DNA of 64,000 nucleotides from Flavobacterium ginsengisoli (GTDB lineage: Bacteria > Bacteroidota > Bacteroidia > Flavobacteriales > Flavobacteriaceae): the NCBI RefSeq assembly GCF_029625315.1, contig NZ_CP121110.1, forward strand, positions 1,665,501 through 1,729,500, in the 5' to 3' direction. Within the stretch, counting starts at the first letter, position 1. Each line of letters opens with the position of its first letter. The position numbers and the translations under genes are program-made. A model generated the notes under the pieces. It was not told where the DNA came from and ran no database searches. It saw nothing but the letters and a program-made list of their open reading frames with translations. This document shows, piece by piece, positions 26,543 through 35,880 of the stretch.

Positions 26543-26572
26543 TTGAATTAACACAGCAATATACTAATTTTG
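26543..26572 (+). promoter_or_regulatory. Promoter of ybaB (TTG-N19-TAATTTTG)
   Basis: TTG at 26543-26545, a 19-bp spacer and TAATTTTG at 26565-26572, 29 bp before the start codon. Confidence 0.7.
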
Positions 26573-26600
26573 TCTGGAATAATTTAAAAAATCAAGAAAA

Positions 26601-26921
26601 ATGGACTTAATGGGAATGATGGGCAAACTTAAAGAAACCCAGCAAAAAATTGAAGATACAAAAAAGCGTTTAGATACTGTTTTGATTGATGAACAAAGCG
26701 CTGACGGATTATTAAAAGTTACGATTACTGCAAGCAGAAAAATAAAATCACTTTCTATTGATGATTCTCTATTAGAAGACAAAGAACAATTAGAAGATTA
26801 CTTAATTGTAACATTAAATAAAGCAATAGAAAAAGCCACAAGTGTAAACGAAAGAGAATTAGATGCCGTAGCTAGAATGGATATGCCTTCTATTCCTGGA
26901 ATGGATAATTTGTTTAAATAA
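26601..26921 (+). CDS. YbaB/EbfC nucleoid-associated DNA-binding protein
   Basis: 106 residues. A start of the form [20 protein letters not shown], the central [16 protein letters not shown] strands and the C-terminal helix [19 protein letters not shown] are the YbaB fold, which forms a tweezer-like dimer on DNA. Often next to dnaX/recR in other phyla but alone here. Divergent from the S9 peptidase gene. Confidence 0.9.
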   Translation: MDLMGMMGKLKETQQKIEDTKKRLDTVLIDEQSADGLLKVTITASRKIKSLSIDDSLLEDKEQLEDYLIVTLNKAIEKATSVNERELDAVARMDMPSIPGMDNLFK

Positions 26922-27005
26922 GATTCTAAGATACTAAGGTTCTAAGTTTCTGAGTTTTCTTCTATTGTGAAGGCTTAGAATCTTAGAATCTTAGTTCCTT
27001 AGCAA
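26922..27005. repeat. Inverted pair of CTTAGAATCT-type tracts
   Basis: A forward-oriented tract (AGATTCTAAGATACTAAGG) and a reverse-oriented tract (CTTAGAATCTTAGAATCTTAG) face each other between the ends of ybaB and the threonine aldolase gene, so the RNA can fold into a long hairpin. It might act as a terminator for both genes. Confidence 0.55.
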
Positions 27006-27011
27006 CTTTCT

Positions 27012-28031
27012 CTAAAACTTCGAAAGTGTCTCCAACACATAAGTATGCATCACTTCTTTATAATCTAGATGCGTTACAATTCTGAGCTTATTATGCCCTA
27101 AAGAGCTTATTAGTATATTTTTCTGTTTTAATTTCTCAATCAATAATTGATCGCTATAACCTTCTGCCAGCGAAAAAATTAAAATATTAGTTTCTACAGG
27201 TTCAATAGCCGCAATCCAAGGTTTTGTGCTTAAGATTTTTGCTATTTCCTTTGCGCGGCGATGATCTTCTGCTAATCTTTCGATATTATGAGCCAAAGCA
27301 TACAATCCCGCAGCGGCTAAATATCCAACTTGACGCATTCCTCCACCCAATATCTTCCTGATTCTCAACGCTCTGTGAATATCAGCTTTACTTCCAAGCA
27401 GTACAGAACCAATTGGGGCGCCTAATCCTTTAGACAAACAAACCGAAATAGTATCGAAAATAGCCCCAAATTCTCTGGGATTCTGTCTTTTAGCTACTAA
27501 TGCATTCCAAATTCTAGCGCCATCTAAATGAAACTTTAAATTATGAGCATCGCAAACTTTTTTTATTTCTCTTAAATCGTCTAATTCATAACAGGCTCCG
27601 CCACCTTTATTGGTTGTATTTTCAACACAAACTAAACTCGTTAACGGGCTATGATAAAACTCTGGATCATTTATTGCCGCTTTTACTTGCGCAGCAGTTA
27701 TCATTCCGCGGTTTCCGTCTACTAAACAGCAAGAAACACCGCTGTTAAAAGAAACCCCTCCTCCTTCATAATGATAAACGTGTGCATATTTATCAGCAAT
27801 CAACTGTTCTCCAGGTTGCGTGTGCAGTTTAATTGCAGTCTGATTTGCCATAGTTCCAGACGGAAAGAAAAGACCAGCTTCCATACCAAAAAACTCTGCT
27901 GTCCTGTTTTCCAATTCAATCACCGTTGGGTCCTGTTTGTATACATCATCGCCAACATGGGCGTTAAACATATACTGCAGCATTTCATAAGTAGGCTTTG
28001 TTATGGTATCGCTGATTAAATTTATTTCCAT
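27012..28031 (-). CDS. ltaE: Low-specificity L-threonine aldolase
   Basis: 339 residues, fold-type I PLP enzyme that splits threonine into glycine and acetaldehyde. Motifs: NLISDTITKPTYEMLQYMFNAHVGDDVYKQDPTVIELE at the start (aldolase-family beginning), FFPSGTMANQ, NTTNKGGG, FHLDGARIWNA (PLP-interacting aspartate) and SVCLSKGLGAPIGSVLLG (Schiff-base lysine). Full length. Convergent with ybaB across the repeat pair. Confidence 0.9.
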   Translation of the reverse strand: MEINLISDTITKPTYEMLQYMFNAHVGDDVYKQDPTVIELENRTAEFFGMEAGLFFPSGTMANQTAIKLHTQPGEQLIADKYAHVYHYEGGGVSFNSGVSCCLVDGNRGMITAAQVKAAINDPEFYHSPLTSLVCVENTTNKGGGACYELDDLREIKKVCDAHNLKFHLDGARIWNALVAKRQNPREFGAIFDTISVCLSKGLGAPIGSVLLGSKADIHRALRIRKILGGGMRQVGYLAAAGLYALAHNIERLAEDHRRAKEIAKILSTKPWIAAIEPVETNILIFSLAEGYSDQLLIEKLKQKNILISSLGHNKLRIVTHLDYKEVMHTYVLETLSKF

Positions 28032-28183
28032 ATTCTAAAAACTATATCTTATTTTTGTATGCAAAATTACGTATTACTTATAGTTATTCTCAGCAAGTTT
28101 TGGTAAAATTTAACTCGCTGGTTTCTCTAGACCAAATTAACGTAATAATTCTAAAAAACATATAAAAACCTATTAATTAATTT

Positions 28184-29282
28184 ATGACAACAGCCGAACA
28201 AGTAAAAGGTATTGTGGAGCGCCTTGGTGCGTTGAGGAGGTATCTTTGACGTCGATGCTAAACTAATCGAGATTGCAAACGAAGAAGAAAAAACATTCGC
28301 TCCAGACTTTTGGAACAATCCAAAAGAAGCAGAAAACATTGTAAAAAATCTTCGAAATAAGAAAAAATGGATTGAAGATTATGATAAAGCAGTAGCACTT
28401 ACAGAAGAATTACAGCTTGCTTATGATTTTTACAAAGAAGGCGAACTTTCTGTAGATGAATTAGATGAACAATATGAAGCCGCACAAGCACATATTGAAA
28501 ATATCGAATTCAAAAACATGCTTTCTGACGAAGGTGACAGTTTAAGTGCTGTGGTTCAGATTACAGCAGGTGCTGGAGGAACAGAAAGCTGTGACTGGGC
28601 AGGAATGTTAATGCGTATGTACATGATGTGGGGAGAAAGTTATGGTTACAAAATCAAAGAACTTAACTTTCAAGAAGGTGACGTTGCCGGAATTAAAACC
28701 GTAACTTTAGAGTTCGAAGGAGATTATTCGTTCGGATATTTAAAAGGAGAAAACGGAGTTCACCGCTTGGTTCGTATTTCACCTTTCGACAGTAACGCTA
28801 AACGTCATACTTCTTTCGTGTCAGTTTACGTTTATCCATTAGTTGATGATAGTATCGAAATCGACATTAATCCTGCCGATATCGAAATCACAACCTCTCG
28901 TTCTAGTGGGGCGGGTGGACAAAACGTAAATAAAGTGGAGACGAAAGTTCAGTTAGTTCACAAACCTACTGGCATTCAGATTCAATGTTCTGAAACTCGT
29001 TCTCAACAAGACAACAGACAGCGTGCCATGCAAATGCTTCGTTCTCAATTGTACGAAATCGAATTAAAGAAACAGCAAGCGCAGCGTGCTGATATTGAGG
29101 CTGGAAAAATGAAAATCGAATGGGGTTCGCAAATTCGTAATTATGTAATGCAACCTTATAAATTAGTAAAAGACGTTCGTACAGGTTACGAAACCAGCGA
29201 TGTTGATGGTGTAATGAACGGAAATATCGATCCTTTCCTTAAAGCCTATCTAATGATGATGGGACAGAAAGAGGAAGAATAA
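28184..29282 (+). CDS. prfB: Peptide chain release factor 2, with programmed +1 frameshift
   Basis: 365 residues made from 28184-28246 joined to 28248-29282. The first 21 codons end TAT CTT and then TGA (28247-28249); skipping the first base of TGA continues in frame with GAC GTC GAT. The site AGGAGG-TAT-CTT-TGA-C is the standard RF2 autoregulation element, where low RF2 delays termination and permits the shift. RF2 identity is shown by the SPF anticodon-mimic motif ([10 protein letters not shown]) and the GGQ catalytic loop ([11 protein letters not shown]). This break is natural, unlike others in the window. Confidence 0.97.
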
Positions 29283-29376
29283 TATCAAGTCTCCAGTTTT
29301 TTTTTAGTGTCCAGTTTTCTTTCTCAGTCACAATAAACTTGAAACCTGATACTTTAAACTTTAAAACAAAAAAGTT

Positions 29377-29823
29377 ATGATAAAATGGGCAGATGTAATT
29401 CATTTTACAAATAAAGGAAATCCAACTCCAGATAAAAGAGTGGAAAAAACGGAAGAAGAATGGAAACAAATTCTAACTCCGGAAGAATTTCAGGTAACAC
29501 GTTTAAAAGGAACTGAAAGGTCTTTTAGCTCAGAAATGTGCAGTTTATTTGAACCAGGAATTTACGAATGTAAATGTTGTGGCACTTTGTTATTTGATGC
29601 CAGCGAAAAGTTCGAATCTGGAACAGGATGGCCATCTTTTACACAACCTGTAAAAGAAAATGCAGTCGGATACCACGCGGATAGATCTCACGGAATGATC
29701 CGTGTTGAAGTAACCTGCAATGTCTGCGATTCGCATTTAGGTCACATTTTTCCTGATGGCCCACCTCCTAGTGGGTTACGTTACTGCATTAACGCAGTTT
29801 CTTTATCAAAAATTAAAGAATAA
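29377..29823 (+). CDS. msrB: Peptide-methionine (R)-S-oxide reductase
   Basis: 148 residues. Zinc pairs CKCCG and CNVCDSHLGHIF, with the core FESGTGWPSFTQPV and the active-site end GLRYCINAVSL containing the catalytic cysteine. No signal peptide, so cytoplasmic. The beginning (MIKWADVIHFTNKGNPTPDKRVEKTEEEWK) is normal for the free-standing enzyme. Followed by a terminator. Confidence 0.95.
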   Translation: MIKWADVIHFTNKGNPTPDKRVEKTEEEWKQILTPEEFQVTRLKGTERSFSSEMCSLFEPGIYECKCCGTLLFDASEKFESGTGWPSFTQPVKENAVGYHADRSHGMIRVEVTCNVCDSHLGHIFPDGPPPSGLRYCINAVSLSKIKE

Positions 29824-29828
29824 AACAT

Positions 29829-29863
29829 AAAAAAGCGGTTCATTAAAATGAATCGCTTTTTTT
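29829..29863 (+). terminator. Terminator of msrB
   Basis: AAAAAAGCGGTTCATT pairs, with one G-T, with AATGAATCGCTTTTTT. Confidence 0.9.
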
Positions 29864-30152
29864 AAAACCCTAACTATAAATGATTTAACAAAAAAAATGT
29901 AAGCTATAACCTAACAATTAAATTATTTGTTTTCTCCACTTAATTTTCAATTATTACAGACAAAAACCCAAGCCATTATTACTCAATTTATTAAAAAACT
30001 ATCATTAAATTAATACAGTGAGTGTTAATTTTGTAAAAATCAACACCTTATTTTAAATATTTATTAAGAAATGTAAAAAAATAATTAGGTAATTAAAATC
30101 TAATTCATTTTATTTGGCAAAAAATAACCTTTTAGTCGATTAAAATTTGTCA
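29864..30152. other. Very AT-rich spacer before lpxD
   Basis: No open frame of note. It presumably contains the lpxD promoter; TTTTATTTGGC at about 30110 is a weak candidate only. Nothing else recognised. Confidence 0.4.
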
Positions 30153-31169
30153 ATGAGATCCTATTCAATTCAAGAAATTAGTGAAGTTATTAATGGCGTA
30201 ATTTACGGCAGTACTTCACAAAGCGTAACTGCTACAGAACAATTAGAAAAAGCAACAACTTCGGAAATCTCATTTATCGGAAATAAAAAATACGAAAAAT
30301 ACTGGTCGACATCTAATGCTTCCATTGCAGTTGTAAACGAAGATATTTCAATAGAGCCTGGAGAGAATCGCGCTTTTATAAAAGTAAAAAATGCCGATTT
30401 GGCAATGTCACAAATCCTTGCCCTTTTTGCTCCCCCTGCCCCAATCTTTCATAACAATATTCATAAAACAGCCACTATAGACGAAACCGCTATAATTGGT
30501 GAAGGTGCTAAAATTGGTGCTGGTCGCTACATTGGCCCAAAAGTAGAAATTGGCGCTAATACCGTAGTTTATCCTAACGTGACCATTTTAGACGAATGCA
30601 CAATTGGAAGAAACACGATTATCTGGTCTGGAACTGTTATTCGCGAACGTTGTCATATTGGAAGCGAATGCATCATTCATCCAAACGCCACAATTGGTGC
30701 AGATGGTTTTGGATTTCGTCCTTGTACAGAAAAAGGATTGGTAAAGATTCCGCAAATTGGAAATGTTATCATAGGAAATGGAGTTGAAATTGGCGCAAAT
30801 TCTTGTGTTGACCGAGGAAAATTCAGCTCTACAATTCTGGGAGATGGTTGTAAAATTGACAATTTGGTCCAAATTGGACATAATAGCAAATTAGGTAAAT
30901 TCTGTATTATGGCCGGAAACAGTGGTTTAGCAGGTTCTGTAACCCTAGGAAACGGAGTTATTATTGGCGGAAGCGCTTCTATAAAAGACCACACTACAAT
31001 TGGAGATGGTGCAATAATTGGTGCCGGATCTGGCGTTACTGGAGATGTTCCTGCAGGAAAAACAATGCTTGGGTACCCTGCCGTTGAAGCTCGTGATGCT
31101 TTAAAACAATGGGCTTTGCTTAAACAAATGGTTTGTATTCCTAAAAAAATAATTCAATTCTATTTATAA
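30153..31169 (+). CDS. lpxD: UDP-3-O-acylglucosamine N-acyltransferase (LpxD-like)
   Basis: 338 residues from ATG 30153. An N-terminal uridine-binding domain (YSIQEISEVINGVIYG, ISFIGNKKY) is followed by a left-handed beta-helix of hexapeptide repeats from about residue 100 (TAIIGEGAKIGAGRYIGP onward), GADGFGF, and the catalytic-region VQIGHNSKLGKFCIMAG, then a short C-terminal helix. It adds the second acyl chain in lipid A synthesis. It stands alone here, not next to lpxC/lpxA as in the usual Bacteroidetes cluster, so it may be a second copy with another sugar substrate. Confidence 0.85.
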   Translation: MRSYSIQEISEVINGVIYGSTSQSVTATEQLEKATTSEISFIGNKKYEKYWSTSNASIAVVNEDISIEPGENRAFIKVKNADLAMSQILALFAPPAPIFHNNIHKTATIDETAIIGEGAKIGAGRYIGPKVEIGANTVVYPNVTILDECTIGRNTIIWSGTVIRERCHIGSECIIHPNATIGADGFGFRPCTEKGLVKIPQIGNVIIGNGVEIGANSCVDRGKFSSTILGDGCKIDNLVQIGHNSKLGKFCIMAGNSGLAGSVTLGNGVIIGGSASIKDHTTIGDGAIIGAGSGVTGDVPAGKTMLGYPAVEARDALKQWALLKQMVCIPKKIIQFYL

Positions 31170-31170
31170 A

Positions 31171-31200
31171 AAAACATCCGCTTTTGCGGATGTTTTTTGT
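31171..31200 (+). terminator. Terminator of lpxD
   Basis: AAAACATCCGC pairs with GCGGATGTTTT around TTTT, followed by T's. Confidence 0.9.
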
Positions 31201-31201
31201 T

Positions 31202-31408
31202 TTATAAAGCTTCACATTCAAAGCCAATAACTTTCATCAGGAAAATTACTTTTTCGATAATACCATCTTTACATTCAAATCTGAGAATATTATCGCAATC
31301 TTCAAGATCAAAATTCCATTTTGAATCTGGAAACAAGCGATTCAGTTTTGGCGTAACTTTCTTCACTTTCGAAATGCTGTTAACATTTGTTTTGAATACA
31401 AAAATCAT
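31202..31408 (-). CDS. Small hypothetical protein, ferredoxin-like/HMA-like without CxxC
   Basis: 68 residues (MIFVFKTNVNSISKVKKVTPKL, FPDSKWNFDLEDCDNILRFE, MKVIGFECEAL). The strand-helix-strand pattern resembles small heavy-metal-associated domains, but the CxxC metal site is missing. Last gene of the TetR-linked group on the - strand, 8 bp after the DUF3817 gene. Confidence 0.6.
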   Translation of the reverse strand: MIFVFKTNVNSISKVKKVTPKLNRLFPDSKWNFDLEDCDNILRFECKDGIIEKVIFLMKVIGFECEAL

Positions 31409-31415
31409 GATTTTA

Positions 31416-31724
31416 CTAGTTTTTAATCTTACTTAAAATTTTAGAATCAATATAAAAAGTACCAAAGGGAATTATACAAGCTAAAAGCACTTTCCATGTT
31501 GTAGTTGCAAACTTCCAATTCTGCTCTACTCCAACGCTTATTGTATTAAATATAAAAAGTAGAAATAATGCTCCATGAATGGTTCCTATTGGCCTAGTCA
31601 GAAATGGCATTTCAAAAATATATTTCATGGGCATTGCTATAAAAAGCAAAATCAAAAGTGAAGTTCCTTCGAGAAATCCAATAATTCGTAAACGTCCAGT
31701 ATTGGTCTGAAATAAATTTTTCAT
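31416..31724 (-). CDS. DUF3817 membrane protein
   Basis: 102 residues with three membrane helices (IIGFLEGTSLLILLFIAMPM, GTIHGALFLLFIFNTISVG, WKVLLACIIPFGTFYID). The GFLEG and H-G-x-L-F patches are those of DUF3817. Function unknown. Three bases before the preceding gene end, so one operon. Confidence 0.8.
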   Translation of the reverse strand: MKNLFQTNTGRLRIIGFLEGTSLLILLFIAMPMKYIFEMPFLTRPIGTIHGALFLLFIFNTISVGVEQNWKFATTTWKVLLACIIPFGTFYIDSKILSKIKN

Positions 31725-31726
31725 AA

Positions 31727-32185
31727 TTATCTAAAATAAGGTCGGTTAGCAAGAGGTGAAAATGGCCACGGAATGGCAATAAAAATGATTGTTAAAGCGA
31801 TAGAAAACCAAATAAGCATGGTTTTAAACTTCTCTTTGTCAGAAAGTTTTCTTTTGGCTAGAGCAGATCCAATTGTTATAAAAATGATCGCTATAAGCAT
31901 TAATGTAATATGAATAATCCCGAAGAAAGAAGCATCCATATTTTGAACAGCCTCTTTATAATTTCTCCAGAAATATTTCACAATCGGACTTTGCACATAT
32001 ACCAATATGCCGAAAAGAAGCTGAATATGAGCAATTGTGGCCGTCCAGTGCCTGAGGAGATTATCCTTTTTTGTAAAAGGAAGTTTCTGAGAATAGCCTT
32101 TGTAAGCAGTAAAAATAGAATACAACAAGCTTACTAATACAAGCCATCTCACAAATGAATGGCCTTCTAAAAGTGTTTGATACAT
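31727..32185 (-). CDS. Four-helix membrane protein, cytochrome b561-like or unknown
   Basis: 152 residues from ATG 32185 (MYQTLLEGHSFVRWLVL). Four hydrophobic helices with histidines at HSFVRW, HWTATIAHIQLLFG and GIIHITLMLIA, spaced as in small b-type cytochromes. Heme binding is only suggested. First gene of an operon with DUF3817 and the 68-residue protein. A TetR-type palindrome lies 35 bp upstream. Confidence 0.65.
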   Translation of the reverse strand: MYQTLLEGHSFVRWLVLVSLLYSIFTAYKGYSQKLPFTKKDNLLRHWTATIAHIQLLFGILVYVQSPIVKYFWRNYKEAVQNMDASFFGIIHITLMLIAIIFITIGSALAKRKLSDKEKFKTMLIWFSIALTIIFIAIPWPFSPLANRPYFR

Positions 32186-32219
32186 TGTTTTTTGATTTAG
32201 ACAATGCAAATATATTTAA

Positions 32220-32241
32220 AAACATACTAACTAGTATGTTT
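32220..32241. promoter_or_regulatory. TetR operator candidate 1
   Basis: AAACATACTA and TAGTATGTTT are perfect 10-bp inverted arms with a 2-bp spacer, just upstream of the 32185 membrane operon. The core ATACTA-NN-TAGTAT recurs at 32850 before the tetR gene. Confidence 0.7.
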
Positions 32242-32248
32242 TTAAGAA

Positions 32249-32845
32249 TTAATTTTCTTTCAACCCATTTAAATAACCTTTAAGTCCTTTTAAATAAACC
32301 ATATATGGAGAACTATCGTTCTGAAGTTTTCCGAAATTTCGTATTCCCCAGTAACCAGATAAGATAAAAAATGCTACTTGTTCGCCAACAACATCTTTAC
32401 GAATCAAACCTGATTCTTTTCCTTTTTCAATTGAATTGATAATGGTTGCCTTCCACAAATCAACCAATTCAGCTAAAGCCTCACTGAATTTAGTATTCCA
32501 TGGTGTCATTTCCTGGGTAAGATTTCCGACAGGACAGCCATACTTTACTTGCAGAAAAGGATCTTCGAGCAACAAATACGAAATCATATTATAAAAATCT
32601 TCAATTGGATTTTGCGAAACTTCAGTTGGTTTTATAAAGTACTCCTGCATAGTTGGCTTCAGAATTTCTTCAATAATTGCAACTCCCATTTCGTCCTTGG
32701 TTTTAAAATGGTAGTAGAAAGCCCCTTTTGTTACTTGAGTTGTCGCAATAATTTCATCAATACTAGTGGTCTGATACCCTTTGGTATAAATCAATTCAAA
32801 TGCTTTATGTAGAATTGTAAGTCGTGTATTTGTCGCTTTTGACAT
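32249..32845 (-). CDS. TetR/AcrR-family repressor
   Basis: 198 residues. The N-terminal HTH is visible as TRLTILHKAFELIYTKGYQTTSIDEIIATTQVTKGAFYYHFKTKDE in register with the family. The C-terminal ligand domain has no identified ligand. It sits between two copies of ATACTA-NN-TAGTAT, one at its own start and one at the downstream membrane operon, so it probably represses itself and that operon. Confidence 0.9.
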   Translation of the reverse strand: MSKATNTRLTILHKAFELIYTKGYQTTSIDEIIATTQVTKGAFYYHFKTKDEMGVAIIEEILKPTMQEYFIKPTEVSQNPIEDFYNMISYLLLEDPFLQVKYGCPVGNLTQEMTPWNTKFSEALAELVDLWKATIINSIEKGKESGLIRKDVVGEQVAFFILSGYWGIRNFGKLQNDSSPYMVYLKGLKGYLNGLKEN

Positions 32846-32849
32846 AAAA

Positions 32850-32863
32850 ATACTAATTAGTAT
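32850..32863. promoter_or_regulatory. TetR operator candidate 2 (autoregulation)
   Basis: ATACTA-AT-TAGTAT ends just before the tetR start codon and has the same core as the site at 32220. Confidence 0.65.
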
Positions 32864-33153
32864 GAAATAGCAAATTAAAGAAAAATAATTGGTGTAAATT
32901 AATTTTACAACATAGAAACATAGGGTGGCAAGATTAAAAAAGGCGTTTAATTGTTTAAAACAAAAATAGTTAGGTCATGTGTGAGAAAGGAGTTCCTTTT
33001 TACTATTTTTTATTGTATATCATATCCCATATTTCTATTTATTTAAATAAAAAATCAGAATTATAAACTTTTTCTTAATTCACAAAGCAATCGGTTTATT
33101 TCAATTGATTTTGTAAATTAGCCAACACTATTTTACAAAATCAATACTATATC
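32864..33153. other. Spacer before the carboxylase gene
   Basis: About 290 bp, AT-rich. TTGATTTTGTAAATTAG at about 33106-33121 is a possible promoter. No gene seen. Confidence 0.4.
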
Positions 33154-34783
33154 ATGGATTTAAACTTCAATAAAAACGAAGATCACAATAAATTACTTCT
33201 TTCAGAACTAAAACAAAAATTTGCCAAAGTAAAATTAGGCGGAGGCGAAAAGAGAATCGAAAAACTGCATTCGGAAGGAAAAATGACAGCTCGTGAAAGA
33301 ATTGCTTATTTATTGGATGAAAATTCAAAAAGTATTGAAATTGGAGGTTTTGCTGGCGAAGGAATGTATCCAGAACACGGCGGATGCCCTTCGGGAGGTG
33401 TTGTGGTGAAAATTGGCTACATCAAAGGAAAACAATGCATTGTTGTTGCTAATGATGCAACAGTAAAAGCTGGAGCATGGTTTCCTATAACAGGAAAGAA
33501 AAATCTTCGCGCGCAAGAAATTGCGATGGAAAACAGGCTTCCAATTATTTATCTTGTAGACAGTGCAGGAGTTTATCTACCAATGCAAGATGAAATTTTT
33601 CCAGATAAAGAGCATTTCGGACGTATTTTTAGAAATAATGCGCAAATGAGCAGTATGGGAATTACTCAAATCGCGGCCGTTATGGGAAGCTGTGTTGCCG
33701 GCGGCGCTTATCTTCCCATTATGAGTGACGAAGCCTTAATCGTTGATAAAACAGGAAGTATTTTCCTTGCTGGAAGCTATTTAGTAAAAGCTCGCTATTG
33801 GAGAAACAATAGACAATGAAACTTTAGGTGGCGCAACAACACATTGTGAAATTTCAGGCGTGACCGATTATAAAGCGAAAGATGATAAAGACGCTTTAGA
33901 TAAAATAAAAAATATTGTAGATAAAATTGGTGATTTTGATAAAGCTGGTTACAGCCGAATCAAAACAGAAAAACCTGCTTTAGAACCAAATGATATTTAC
34001 GGAATCCTTCCAAAAGCGAGAAGCGAACAATACGATATGATGGAAATCATCAAACGTTTGGTTGATAATTCAGAATTTGAAGCTTATAAAGAAGGTTACG
34101 GACAATCTCTAATTACAGGTTATGCTAGAATTGATGGTTGGGCTGTCGGAATTATTGCCAACCAAAGGAAAGTTGTTAAAACCAAAAAGGGTGAAATGCA
34201 GTTTGGCGGTGTTATTTATTCTGATAGTGCAGATAAGGCAACTCGTTTTATTGCCAATTGCAACCAGAAAAAAATTCCGTTGGTATTTTTGCAGGATGTT
34301 ACTGGTTTTATGGTAGGTTCAAAATCTGAACATGGCGGAATTATTAAAGACGGAGCTAAAATGGTAAATGCGGTAAGTAATTCAGTTGTTCCTAAATTTA
34401 CTGTTATAGTCGGAAATTCATACGGAGCAGGAAATTATGCTATGTGTGGAAAAGCTTATGATCCTCGATTAATATTTGCTTGGCCAAGTGCAGAACTCGC
34501 TGTAATGGGCGGAACTCAAGCCGCAAAAGTCTTATCTCAAATTGAAGCTTCTTCGCTTAAAGCGAAAGGAGAAAAAGTTGATGAAGCAAAAGAAACAGAA
34601 TTATTCAATAAAATAAAAGCGCGTTATGATGAGCAGACTTCTCCTTATTATGTTGCTTCAAGATTATGGACAGATGCAATCATTGATCCATTAGAAACTC
34701 GTAATTGGATTTCGATGGGAATCGAAGTCGCAAACCACGCTCCTATTCAAAAACCATTTAATCTAGGAGTCATTCAGGTCTAA
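33154..34783 (+). CDS. Acyl-CoA carboxylase carboxyltransferase (beta) subunit, frameshifted
   Basis: 542 residues once one extra base (the C at 33793 in GCTCGCT) is removed; the read then passes LVKAAIGETIDNETLGGATTH without a break. Crotonase-type carboxyltransferase: GGEKRIEKLHSEGKMTARERI, GGFAGEGMYPEHGGCPSGG, VDSAGVYLP, GSCVAGGAYLPIMSDEA, and in the second half VFLQDVTGFMVG, GNSYGAGNYAMCGKAYDPR, FAWPSAELAVMG. It is closest in appearance to methylcrotonyl-CoA carboxylase beta, but propionyl-CoA carboxylase is possible. No biotin-carboxylase partner is in the window. Confidence 0.85.
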
Positions 34784-34905
34784 CGATTTAAGAATTCTCA
34801 ACAATACGTTAAATAAAAAGCAAAAAACTTATTTTCAAGGAGTTAAAAATAAATATCTGATTAAAAATTAGTAACTTAGTATATAATTTTTAATCACACA
34901 ACATC

Positions 34906-35329
34906 ATGGAAAATGTAAAAAGTTTGAATAAATGGGCAAATTCGCACACTTATTTACCAGTTGATTTAGTACGTATTGTTTTGGGTGGATTCTTATTTAT
35001 GAAAGGTGTCTCTTTCGTCACCAATATTCAATACCTGCATGATTTGATTTCCCCTATTGATAAGTATGGCGGAGGTATGTTTATGCTACATTACATTGCT
35101 CCAGCCCATATGATTGGTGGTATAATGATTATTTTTGGACTTTTAACCAGATGGGCTATTGCAAGCACAATTACCAATCTTATTTGGTGCAGTTCTCATT
35201 AACTTTATGGGAAAAATGCACTCTGAAAGTTTAGTTTTAGCATTAATCGTTTTATTTGTCTGCATCTTTTTCCTATTCTACGGAAGCGGTAAACACTCGG
35301 CAGATTACTATTTTAAAATGCAACAATAA
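34906..35329 (+). CDS. DoxX-family membrane protein, frameshifted
   Basis: 140 residues once one extra T at about 35181-35184 (CTTATTTGG for CTTATTGG) is removed. The frame then runs ITNLIGAVLINFMGKMHSES to a stop at 35329. It has four membrane helices (VDLVRIVLGGFLFMKGVSF, AHMIGGIMIIFGLL, then LVLALIVLFVCIFFLFYG). DoxX proteins are small membrane partners of quinone or thiol redox systems. Ends KHSADYYFKMQQ. Terminator follows. Confidence 0.75.
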
Positions 35330-35335
35330 CGCCTT

Positions 35336-35364
35336 AAGTCCTCATTTTATTGAGGACTTTTTTT
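35336..35364 (+). terminator. Terminator of the DoxX gene
   Basis: AAGTCCTCA pairs with TGAGGACTT, then T's. Confidence 0.9.
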
Positions 35365-35424
35365 GAGTGTTAATTAATTCTATAAAATTTCTTTAATTGC
35401 GTTTTATGACTTAAATTCGCCGAC

Positions 35425-35772
35425 ATGAATTGGATTCGTAAAACCATTGTTTTAATTACGCTTTTGTTAGCAGGATTGTTTGCCTATCAAGCAGACCAAG
35501 CTTCTACGCGTATAATTGAAACAGAAAAATCCGATACCAACTTCTGTAAAGACATTCCCGATTCGTCAGCATTTATTCAGCCTCAGGGGAGTTACCAGTT
35601 TGCGGCAAATATCAAAACAAATCCTACCGGAATAATTAAATGTTTTGACACGCTTTTACCGCTAATACCACAACATCAAACCGTTACTTATACTACAGCA
35701 TACACTAAACTCTTTACTACTCAATGTAAAAAGGTTTCAGTCATACTCTATGCTTTCCATTTTTTCTGGTAA
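35425..35772 (+). CDS. Hypothetical protein with N-terminal membrane anchor
   Basis: 115 residues. A hydrophobic N-terminal segment (IVLITLLLAGLFAY) could be a signal or anchor. The rest (NFCKDIPDSSAFIQPQGSYQF, two further cysteines) looks extracytoplasmic. No family recognised. The C-terminus (VSVILYAFHFFW) is unusually hydrophobic. Confidence 0.5.
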   Translation: MNWIRKTIVLITLLLAGLFAYQADQASTRIIETEKSDTNFCKDIPDSSAFIQPQGSYQFAANIKTNPTGIIKCFDTLLPLIPQHQTVTYTTAYTKLFTTQCKKVSVILYAFHFFW

Positions 35773-35880
35773 ATAAATATTTGATTTTCCCTTAGAGAAT
35801 TTATTCTTCAAGCACTTACGTAGCTGTTTTCAAACCGAAAACTGCTTTGAATATCATTTATTTATTTCATTAAAAACATT

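Noticed and set aside
28184-28520. prfB as a broken gene
   Set aside because: AGGAGG-TAT-CTT-TGA-C is the known programmed frameshift of RF2.
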